Positions 20,734-29,572 of a stretch of DNA of 31,391 bases are shown piece after piece (the first letter of the stretch is position 1; every line of letters begins with the position of its first letter). The translations under genes and the position numbers were made by a program. Origin of the DNA: Nymphaea colorata (Eukaryota > Streptophyta > Magnoliopsida > Nymphaeales > Nymphaeaceae). The stretch is from positions 1-31,391 of the forward strand of contig NW_022204910.1 in NCBI RefSeq assembly GCF_008831285.2. The letters run 5' to 3'. Below the pieces are notes generated by a model. The model searched no databases and had not been told where the DNA came from. It saw only the letters and a list, made by a program, of their open reading frames with translations.

Positions 20734-23700
20734 ATGGCTACAAATGAAAATCGGACCGACTCTACTTCGAGAAAGATGCTACCGCACTTCAAGAGTACGA
20801 ATTGCTTTGACACTGCATCCCATTCGAGGGGAATCAAGGTCAGACGAGATATGTCGACTGTCTCTAACTACTACGTTCCCACTGAGCGCAAGAACTCAGA
20901 CAATCTTACGATTACCCCTCGTCCCGATACCAAATCTCTGCTCGATACGCTGCCTGACATCAACTCCAAGCATCGAGCCCAGAAGAGAAGCAGTTTTCTG
21001 GAGATGTGGCTAGAAGAAGCGCTCGACCCGCAGGAAGGGAAAGGAAAAAGCTAAGGCCAAGGTCAGGTGAAGTCGAGAAGACAGGCCCGCTGCGAACGGT
21101 CAGAAATTCTAAATAGATAAAAAGTATCTGAAGAGCCAAAACATCTCAGGAGAAGTGGTGGAAAAATTGTACAACAGTCTCTATGTCTACACCTACGGCA
21201 TCAACAACACTTTTGCTGAGCTGCTGAATCTAACAAAGACAAGCGAGCATGCAGAGAAAAAATCATAAACTCCTTTTGGAAGCCTTCGTCAAGCTGCTTT
21301 AAGGGTGCACCAGCTATCGGACAGCCTTCCAAGTGATTGATAGACTTACCAGAAGCAGGCCATGGAGCTACGTTAGAACTTTGCAGCCAAGGAAGCCGCT
21401 TTCCTAGAATAACGCAGTACCTTCTAAACAGAAATAACGAAACTGAACAAGAGAATAAGCTAGCAAAGCAACACTATCAGCAAACTCACTAACGATTACA
21501 ACATCGCCCAGTCCTCTCTGCACCTCACTGACCAAGCCTTCAATGATGAGGTTGGCTTGCGCCTCAAATTCGAGTAAAAGGTCAATGCCGTCTTCACCTC
21601 ATACGAATAAATTCGCATCAAATACGAAAAGCTACTGACTGATTTGAGACTCAAGGGAGAGGACTAGATAATCTCACGCCAAACAGAAATAAGCCTAAGA
21701 GCTCAGCTGGAACAAGCAGAGATCAGGATCATCTAGCTGGACCGCCAATTAGCGAGAATGGATGAATAATTGGAGAGCGTGACAAGGAAATTTAGCTCAA
21801 GCGCCAATAGATTTACGAGCTGACGGGCATTTTAGCCGAGCTAAACTAGAAAAGGGATGAAAACGAAGAGCATGTGCGTAGGATCATTATAAAACTGGAT
21901 CATTTCCGACAGTAAAATGATCGTCTTGTCAATGAAATGGCCATCAGAGATACCCAAATCATTGATCTAAACCGCAGAATCAAGGAACAGCAGGTTATCA
22001 TCGATAAATCGCGGAATGCTAACTAACGTGTCTATGAGAAGTATTAAAGCACAGGAAAACTGCTTGGAGATTTCAACGCAGAAAGAATCATGCTATAGAG
22101 CCAAGCTAGAGAAGCAAAGGCCATTGCAGCAGCTGCTAAATAGGCCTAAGCAGAAGCAATGAAGAAAAAGATAGAACTTTAGGATCAGGTTAGCACACTT
22201 GAATATAAAGTGAGCGTATTGGAGCAATAACTATCAGATAAAAAAGAATGCCTGTAGAGGGATGTTGAGCTGATTCGCAACCTCCAAGCTGTGAAGATAA
22301 ATTCTAGCGAATGTATAACATAACTAACAACGAAAAGGCCAAGATGGAGGCCTTGATGAACGATCAGTGCGACTCAAGGAGATTTTCGAAGAAGAAATGA
22401 AGGGCATGCGCATGCTGCTGGAAAACAGAGGGACTGAGCTGGACGAAGCAAACAACAAATTGGACAACGAGAGAGACGTCTTTCGAAGCAAAATCAACAG
22501 TCTAAGGGAGGAAATCAGCACTAAGTAATCCCAAATCCTAGATTTCCACAATAAACAGCTTTAGGATCAGGACATGGTGGCGAAAGCAGCTTAACGTCTG
22601 AAGGCTGCCGAGACAGAAAACAATGCCCTCATGGAGTAAAAGCTTAAATTGCAAGCAGATATCCTGCAAAAGGAGTCACTGCTTAAGGAAGGAGCTAATT
22701 AGAGGGACCACAATCGATAGATCTTCAAAGAACTAAACGCACGCTTGGAAGAGATTAGCAAGCAGCAGCAGTCATGCGAACTCAATCTCTCCAATAAGAC
22801 ATCAGTTTTAGAACAAATGAGAGGAAGGGCGGATAAGGAAAAGGACCTATTGAGGAAAATGCTCTAATCTTATCGAGAAGACCGAGAGAAGAAAGTAGCG
22901 TATGTGCACCCCATGCTGTATGAAGATCTAAGGATGCAAGTGGATAGGAATACCAACAAAATTGCAAGCCTCAACGCTGAAATATAAAAACTTCAGCAAT
23001 AGATAGTGCAACTCAATCAAATATCGAAGAGCTACAGGGAACAATTGTCATTCTCAAAAGCAGCTTGGTCAAATCTGAAGCTGAAAACGAGAAAAAGAAG
23101 TAAATAATAGGCACTTTGGAAAAGAATAAGAAGGATCTATAGAGCCTTATTACCCACCAAAGAAAAGAAACTCCTAAAATCAGACAAAACATCAAGCAAG
23201 CACAGCCAAATACGAAAAGATGCTGGAAGAACTTAGGCACTAGGCATCAAAGCTGAACGAATAGCTTTAGTTCAAGAGGAAAGTGGTCAAGACGCAGAAT
23301 GAAACCATCGATAAGCTTTAGGACCAAAGGAAGATTCAAAACATCCATCACATGGCTCAAGAGGATGAGCTTACAACGATGAAGGCCGAAATCAGCAGGC
23401 TAAAATAGTAGCTGTCTGCCTTTAAGCGGACCGACTCAAAGAACAGCGCTCGAACGCAAGTCCTCAAGAGAAAAAGCACCCTCAGAGACCAGGAAAGAGA
23501 GGTAAACTCAAAAGGCCAAGAAAGAGATCGTTCGGAAACTCCCAAAATATCCAACCACTAAGATACATATCGGTCCGAAGACGCCCCGCTCAAGCCCATC
23601 GAAGAAGAATCCCAAAAGCGGGAATCCAGCCCTGAAAAGACTAACTACGTTCAAGTAGGAGCGAATAGGAATGATGTACGCCCAAGACAGTCGAAAGGTA

Positions 23701-23967
23701 GGCACAGACGGAAACGCACAAAGACAAGGAAAGGAAAAGAATAAAGAGAAAGAGAAGGATAAACCAAAGTTTTCCCATAGCTTCAAGTTCGAGCAGGCCC
23801 GTCCTAACTTTTAGAGCTACGGTTGCCAGGTGGACATAATTCCTTCTCCCACGCATAATATCCATCATAGCAACTCTCCAGTTGCTGCTTCTCATTCCCT
23901 TCACAAGCCGCGCATATAAGGATAGGAGTTCAAGAGGGCTCTGAAGCTGACCTACATGCGCAGATGA
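20734..23967 (+). CDS. Large coiled-coil protein (about 1,080 residues)
   Basis: The basic, Ser/Thr-rich head (MATNENRTDSTSRKMLPHFK) is about 110 residues long. A near-continuous coiled coil follows to about residue 900. Examples are RLKFEQKVNAVFTSYEQIRI, RRIIIKLDHFRQQNDRLVNE, QREKTL-like repeats and KLQADILQKESLLKEGANQR. The tail is polar and basic with Ser-Pro sites and ends FKRALKLTYMRR before TGA at 23965-23967. Many TAA/TAG codons lie within the coils and fit Gln heptad positions. The first frame break, near 21060-21080, can be explained by a 19-nt GT...AG intron. Others are one- or two-base losses; one sits in an A6 run near 21260 that would need two more A. No domain other than coil is visible. 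A ciliary rootlet, basal-body or cortical scaffold role is inferred from composition only. Confidence 0.65.
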
Positions 23968-24021
23968 TGGTTAATATTGGCTAAGTGATTTTATACATTT
24001 AAGTGATTGTTAATTTTATTG

Positions 24022-24842
24022 ATGAAGACTGACAGGGCTAAGCTCCTGGATTTCGTGAGTCAGCGCGTCGACCACTCCCAGAACCCTGAATCCTTCCGCT
24101 ATCAACTGTAGCTGGAGATCAGCCACCACCTCAAGCAGGAATAGCAGCAGCTCAAGAAGTAGCGAACTCGCGCCAGGAATCAGTACCTGCAGGAACAGGA
24201 AGCCAAAAGGAGAGAAGAATTGCAGACCAGACTAGAGGAAAAGTGCAAAAAGGAAGCGAAAAGAAAATGAAGCGCCTCTAAGATCGGGTGAAAAGCATGT
24301 CGGAACTAAGGAGAAGGAAGGAAGAGTATACCGCTGCAAAACTAAAAGAAAGCAGGAAGATGGAACTGAAGAGGTCGCTTGAAAAGATCAAGCAATTCGA
24401 TAGAGAACGCGAAGATTTGCTCAGGAGTAAGCTCATTAAGACTGAAAGCGATTCTCAGATATCAAGATCTCTTCACCTTTCCCACCTCTAAAAAAGAAAC
24501 CGAACCAAAGACGCTGAATACGATGCACTTGTGTTGAAACTGCAGTCGAAGGGCCTCTTTTCTGAACCCTATCGCAAAGGACTCTCAGAACTCTACGCCC
24601 AAAAGGCAAAGTTTGTCCGCTCGAGAGCCAGTGAGGTTGAACTAGAGGCGCAGAATCGGCTCGGACAGAAACTCTAGAAAATCGAAGGAGCCAGAGAAAG
24701 GAAAGAGGAAATGCTTCGCGAAAAGGCAACCAAGCTGAAGCAGGAAGAATAGTATCAGAGACAGCTAAAGAAAAGCAAGCGGGCTTAGATGGAGCTGCAA
24801 GAGAGGGCAAAGCGAAAAAAAATGTAGGCAAGGAAGCGATGA
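24022..24842 (+). CDS. Highly charged helical protein, unknown function
   Basis: 273 residues with one slip near 24268. The first 35 residues (MKTDRAKLLDFVSQRVDHSQ) look globular. The rest is an Arg/Lys/Glu/Gln single-alpha-helix or coil type sequence (RREELQTRLEEKCKKEAK; VKSMSELRRRKEEYTAAKLK; EKIKQFDREREDLLRSKLIK) with a short interruption (LQSKGLFSEPYRKGLSELYA) and a basic end (ERAKRKKMQARKR). Such sequences are common in axonemal and basal-body proteins such as cilia-associated tektin-like or CFAP families, but no signature allows a name. The start was chosen 54 bp after the preceding stop. Confidence 0.65.
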
Positions 24843-25104
24843 AGGTTTTGCACATAAAATCAATCAAGCAGCTTGAAAGTTCAAGCGTTACTGGATCAAG
24901 GCTGAACGCATCGTCCTCTTCATAGGGGATGGACCGCCCAAAGATAAAAGAAAGGTCGTCGTTTCGAAAATAAATCCGAAGGCAAATCGAGTAATTCGAG
25001 CAGAAGGGCAGCCATTGATGCATTTTATTTATCATTCTATGGTAATCCGATTGCTTCCATGTCTTTTCGCAATTATAATCACAGTCTTCTGTATCATCGG
25101 ATCC
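24843..25104. other. Spacer between two plus-strand genes
   Basis: 262 AT-rich bases; presumed promoter of the next gene. A long antisense open frame that crosses this interval is not coding (see rejected list). Confidence 0.45.
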
Positions 25105-25811
25105 ATGGATAGCAACGCTGACGGAGGAGGACAGCCCGTTTTCTAGAGGCGCCATAATGGCCAGTCGCTTGACGAGTATCGGCATTTTAAGCTGCTGCCG
25201 CATATCAGCGAGGAATATGAGTTTCGAATCACGAATAAGCTTTTAGTCCAGAAGATTGCGAACCCCAGGAGGGATCGCATCATAATCGACTCGCTGGCCC
25301 ATACGGCTTCGGGGCATTTTTACAAGAATAAAAAGGGAGTTGTTCTCATCAGGATGCAGCTTACTATGGAAGAAAAAATGTGCTAACTGCTGCTCACAAG
25401 AAGCGAGCGAGTCCGCTATTTTCGCGGAATGCAAGCGGAAAAAGCAGGAATAGGCTGACAAGAGACTGCACGCTGAGAAAATCCTGGAGGAGCCTTAAGG
25501 AAAAACTATGAAAAAAGAGAATAGAAACATAATAGAACAGAATAAGATAAAAATACAGAAATTGCAGTTTCGAGATTGCTAGACTCCCAAAATAAGAGAA
25601 GCGAGTTCATCGGCAAGATCATCAGGAACAACTCCAGCCATCTGATGAGGCTTCCCAAGAGGGCCATCCTCAAGAGCAACTACTATTTCAACAACACCTG
25701 CTAGTAGGAAGAGATCAGGCACCCGAGGTATAGAGGCCGCAGCAAAAGATAAGGAGGATCGTTAAGAGAATCTACCAGGACAACACGCTGGAGAAATAAA
25801 ATTATTATTGA
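25105..25811 (+). CDS. Basic helical protein, unknown function
   Basis: About 235 residues. It starts MDSNADGGGQPVFQRRHNGQ, then DEYRHFKLLPHISEEYEF and NPRRDRIIIDSLAHTASGHF. A basic helix follows (CKRKKQEQADKRLHAEKILE), and the C-terminus is Arg/Lys-rich (RNNSSHLMRLPKRAILKSNY; RRIVKRIYQDNTLEKQNYY). Three frame adjustments near 25420, 25600 and 25745 are needed. The first may be a two-base loss in a T run or a one-base gain, and no canonical small intron fits any of them. Length and basic charge suggest a structural or nucleic-acid-binding protein, unproven. TGA at 25809-25811 is the first stop reachable in the final frame. Confidence 0.5.
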
Positions 25812-25986
25812 GAGCATCTAGACCACCTTCTGCTAAAACTTCAAAAGTCTTAGTTTTGGATATTGATTTTCTTATTATTATTGGGCAAAGCCATGGACTG
25901 GATAATAGCATTTTTCCACCAAATCCGCACAACTATTTGATTTCAAGCATAGCCATTACAATTAATCATCTTTTATTTTATTTACT

Positions 25987-27014
25987 ATGAGCAGCCCGTG
26001 CTAGATGTTCTCTTGCGTCGACGCCGACGCCATCCTCAAGTCGCCAATCAACGACTCCACTGCCAAGACGCACTGGTCCTTCGCCAAGGACTCCCGCTTC
26101 AAACGCCCAAAGTATTAGTAAGATTCCACCCATGCAGTTGCGACTCATTTTACAACATCCCCGGAATCGCAGAGAATAAGAACCGGCGAGCGGGCATCGG
26201 CTACGACCTCAAGACCAACCTCGACATCGGAAAGCACCCACACAATATCGTGCCCTCGCCCGATACCTACAATCTCTCCTCCTTCGTCGAGCAAAACAAA
26301 ACTCACAAGAAGGGATTCTCACCGCTTTACTCGCGAGAAGTAACTTGGCCATCACCAAGGACATCGCTCCCATGAGCTACATCGACCTCGAACAGCAGAA
26401 GGTGCCTGGCCCGGGCAGGTACGAAGAATTTAAGATCAACGACACTCCTAAATGGTCGCTCAGGCCCAAAGTCAGCGAGGATTGTATATCTGCAATCATT
26501 CAGTATTCCCCAAGACCACCGCTCTGATCGTGCCTGCCCCGTGCACTTACAACAACTCCGAGGAAATTGGCAAAAATCTAGAAGGAAAATATCACTTGTC
26601 CAAGTACCCTGGGTCAAAATCAAAGACATTCAATCCTCCTAGATCTCGCAGATTCAACAAGTCAAGTATCTTGCTAGCCTATATAGCTACCGACGTTCCT
26701 GGCCCTGGGGTCTACCAGCCCTTGAACAGCCTTTCCGGATAGGGCAAATATGTCCTTTCCAAGAACGTAAGCGCGGGAAAGCGAACATTTATGGAGGGAC
26801 GCAGGCAATCCTTTACTGACCTCATCGCCAAGCGATCATCAAGTAAATTTGGATTGACTTAGCTCCTGGCCCTGGCAGCTATCGTGCGCCTTCAGACTTC
26901 GGCCATTACGACAGCAAAAGATAGAGATAATCAAGGCTAAGCCGCAGTCAGATGCTCTCGCGAAGCAAGGGCATCGAGAGGTCGGCCCAGACTGCAGCCA
27001 CTGATAGACGATGA
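25987..27014 (+). CDS. SHIPPO / ODF3-type (sperm-tail PG-rich repeat) protein
   Basis: 315 residues after four 20-nt introns, all in frame from ATG 25987 to TGA 27012. STPGR/SHIPPO repeats are plain: IPGIAENKNRRAGIGYDL, VPSPDTYNLSSF, VPGPGRYEEF, VPAPCTYNNSEEI, VPGPGVYQPL and TPGPGSYRAPSDF. Between repeats are basic, Phe-containing strings typical of the family (KGFSPLYSRE, SAGKRTFMEGRRQSF). Known relatives (ODF3/CIMAP, SPAG8-like and Tetrahymena or Chlamydomonas microtubule inner proteins) bind tubulin in the axoneme doublet lumen. This protein is therefore a likely ciliary microtubule component. A possible fifth intron of 21 nt (26666-26686) would not change the frame. Four of the best introns in the window are in this gene. 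Confidence 0.92.
26118..26137 (+). other. 20-nt intron 1 of SHIPPO gene
   Basis: GTAAGATTCCACCCATGCAG; joins FKRPKYY to CDSFYNIPGIAE. Confidence 0.95.
26340..26359 (+). other. 20-nt intron 2 of SHIPPO gene
   Basis: GTAACTTGGCCATCACCAAG; joins SPLYSRE to DIAPMSYIDLE. Confidence 0.95.
26484..26503 (+). other. 20-nt intron 3 of SHIPPO gene
   Basis: GTATATCTGCAATCATTCAG; joins PKVSED to LFPKTTALIVPAP. Confidence 0.95.
26843..26862 (+). other. 20-nt intron 4 of SHIPPO gene
   Basis: GTAAATTTGGATTGACTTAG; joins LIAKRSS to TPGPGSYRAPS, completing a PGPGxY repeat. Confidence 0.95.
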
Positions 27015-27069
27015 CTTATATTCCCATCTATGGCTAGATTCGCCCCTATAATAATTGAATTTGAAACTG

Positions 27070-28209
27070 ATGACCAACTATAAGGAAATGGACCAGACCA
27101 GCTGGGTGTGCTACGAACTCCCAGGAAAAAGCTATTACTACGGAGAAGTGGGCCTGCTCGATTAAAGCGGAGTCGTCCAATCCAAAGACAGTCCTGACGC
27201 ATCGAATCCCAAGAATAAACTGGTCAAGCACGGCTTCGGCATTTACCTCTACAGTCCCAACCCGGAGGGACAGTATTCGCGCTACGAGGGCAGCTGGGAC
27301 CGAGATCGCAAGCATGGCCAGGGCAAGCTCACCGTCCCTGGAGAATTCACGTACGAAGGATAATTCAAGGACGGCAGTTATCACTAGCATGGCAAGATGA
27401 CATGGACGAACGGAGATGTTTACGAAGGATCCTGGCGGAAGGGAAGGATGGAGGGCGGCGGCATCTTTAGGCACCACGAAGGCTTTGTTCTCAAAGGATC
27501 TTTTAAGGCGAACCATTTCCTTGAAGAGGGTCTCCTCCGTAACCCTCAGATGGGTGAGAAGGAATATCTGGCCTTCAAAAAGCAGCGCAAATAAGTCCTC
27601 AAGCAAAAATAGCGGAACGAAAAGGTGAAGCATGGCTTTGTCACCAAAGTCCCTATTTCGGATCTCGCCACCTTGGGATAGCTGTGCACTAAGAGCAATA
27701 ACAACAACCGAATTCCTTTGGTGATTGCTTCAGAAGGCTCCCAGTTCAACCTGGCCGCCTTGCAACAGCAACTAGCCTTCGCAGGTACTTCCCACAACTT
27801 CGACCTTCGCAAGGCCTCGCAGCTGGCGGGAGAGGAGCGCTACAACTACAAGGCACGCTTTGGAGAAATGACCCGTAGTGTCCTCAAGGATGGCGGATCT
27901 CTCGTCATCAATTTGGACGAATCTGAAGTAGAATACAAGGAGGCTTTCTATCCGTAGCTTCGCGAGTTCTATGACCCCGCTGGCTTCAATAACAACACCT
28001 GGAGTAGGGACATCATTAGACGCAAATAAGTTTCAGAAAAAGTGATCGGCAGCGCAGAAGTTAACAGCTCGTACTTGATCGCTGTGTGGTCGAAAGTAAA
28101 GCTGGCAGAGTAGCTAAACGAATAGCGCATCAGGGAAAAGCTGCAGCTTCGGTTCGAGACCATCCTTCCTTTCATCAAAATCGACATTATCTTCGTGGTC
28201 TCCAAGTGA
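27070..28209 (+). CDS. MORN-repeat protein
   Basis: 379 residues, one clean frame with TAA/TAG read as Gln. MORN repeats lie at about residues 75-165: YEGSWDRDRKHGQGKL, YEGQFKDGSYHQHGKMTW and YEGSWRKGRMEGGGIF, each with the Y-x-G-x-x-x-x-G-x-x-x-G-x-G pattern. A shorter repeat-like stretch precedes them (HGFGIYLYSPN). The C-terminal half lacks repeats and ends with two charged helical segments (WSKVKLAEQLNEQRIREKLQ) and a hydrophobic tail (FIKIDIIFVVSK). MORN proteins bind phospholipids or dimerise and occur in ciliary, basal-body and cortical complexes; which applies here is not determinable. It converges with the next gene, stops 29 bp apart. Confidence 0.92.
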
Positions 28210-28238
28210 TGTTTACATCCACACTCATTAAATATCAT

Positions 28239-28772
28239 TCACATGAATTCCCTAAGACACTCGATATCGGTTTGCAGCTCTTGGATGATATGCTAGCGTT
28301 CGGCCACTTGGTTCTGAAGGACCTGTTGATTCTTTATGTAAGCTTAGCAATTTTTGCATTTGCTTCCTTTGGGGGGAAGATTTTGCGTATTTTTGTTTTG
28401 AACGCAAAGGCTTGTCTTAATAGCTTCTTCCTGCCTTTGCAATTTCACGATTTCTTCCTGTTTGGCATGCAAGTCGTTCCTAAGGTCCTCGATTTGTTGT
28501 ATATAGATATCCCTTTCCTTATAGGCATCCTCCTTGGCAATCTCAAGTTCTGCGACAAGTTCCAGCAACCCAACTTCCCTATTTTCGCGTTTGATTATTT
28601 CGTTTTGGCATTGATCGATATATACTTTGAGCTTTTCGACCTCGTCGTGAAAGATGGATGAACTGGTTTCCAGCTTGCCCTGGAGCTGGAAAATGTGCTG
28701 CCTCAAAGATTTGTTCTCAGTCTCAAGCTCCACGATGTATTCCTGCAGCGATAGCACCAGCTCGTTATTCAT
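28239..28772 (-). CDS. Short coiled-coil protein
   Basis: 177 residues in one clean frame (MNNELVLSLQEYIVELETEN to CLREFM). Almost the whole chain is a coiled coil with regular Leu/Ile/Val spacing (LRQHIFQLQGKLETSSSIFH; EEIVKLQRQEEAIKTSLCV). A break at KGSKCKNC, a CxxC-type pair, precedes a second short coil (QNQVAERQHIIQELQTDIEC). No family is recognised. It probably dimerises; a partner role with neighbouring ciliary-type genes is speculative. Confidence 0.78.
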
Positions 28773-28900
28773 AACCAATAACTATAAGCATAAACCTTAA
28801 CGCCCAACGACAAAAACACAACCACGCCAAGCTGACCGAAAATGGAGTTAGTTGGCGATTCATATTCTAATTTAATAAGATTTATTTGTTGGATAATATA

Positions 28901-29491
28901 ATGGGAAGCTGCTGGCCGGGCGAACGCAGCAACCGCTCCGAACTGCCTACTCCTCTCCCCAAAATTCAATAATAGCGGCTAGAGAATATCAGGGTGGATG
29001 CGAACAACCCGCTTCTGTCAAGCTATCGGCAAGTGGATAAGGAAGTCTTCGAGAAAACAGTATACGATTGGAAAAGTATTCCAATCGTAAGCATGTTTCA
29101 CTGCAGGGGAAAGGTCTACTTCGAAGTCAAAAATCGAGGCATCAAGGATAACAATTTCGTTGTTGGGGTGATCAAGCGGTCAGCATTAACAACTCAGCTG
29201 CCGATGCCATGGAGAACACCATACTGCATATGCTACGAATCGCATCAGAATGCAGGATAAAGTGGCCTTATCTTCGAAGGAAAAGTCACAAAGGCTGGAG
29301 ATGGGATCGTCTAGGATGGAACGATAAAGATCATCATGGGGCAAGAAGACATCTAATTCAAATTCGGTAAGCGATCGCTCGCATATATGAAACTGCCTGT
29401 TGGCTTCCTTAACGATGAAATCCTGCCATACGTGGCTTTGTTCCACTCAGGAGACAAGATTGAGTTCTTGCACCCAGTTTCATACCAATGA
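28901..29491 (+). CDS. Putative SPRY-like protein with MGSC dual-acylation start
   Basis: 196 residues in one clean frame. The N-terminus MGSCWPGERSNR has Gly2 followed by Cys4, the arrangement that allows myristoylation then palmitoylation, so plasma- or ciliary-membrane attachment is likely (inference). The rest is beta-rich with SPRY/B30.2-like features: SMFHCRGKVYFEVKNRGI, VVGVIKRSAL, then FKFGKRSLAYMKLPVGFLND and ILPYVALFHSGDKIEFLHP, which resembles the end of SPRY domains (LYPAVSLxxxGDxVxL). Identity is tentative. TGA at 29489-29491 overlaps an ATG in the -1 frame that stays open. I rejected the extension because it soon runs antisense to the next gene. Confidence 0.68.
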
Positions 29492-29572
29492 ATGATGTGT
29501 ATAGTGATATTTTCGAGTCGGATTACAACACGCATCAATACCTACTTGATAAAGATAATCGAATACTGATTA

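Noticed and set aside
24436-25203. Long minus-strand open frame (about 255 codons)
   Set aside because: It is antisense to two helical genes. Its Phe/Ser/Leu/Cys-rich composition is what the reverse complement of Lys/Glu-rich coding gives, and it crosses a spacer.
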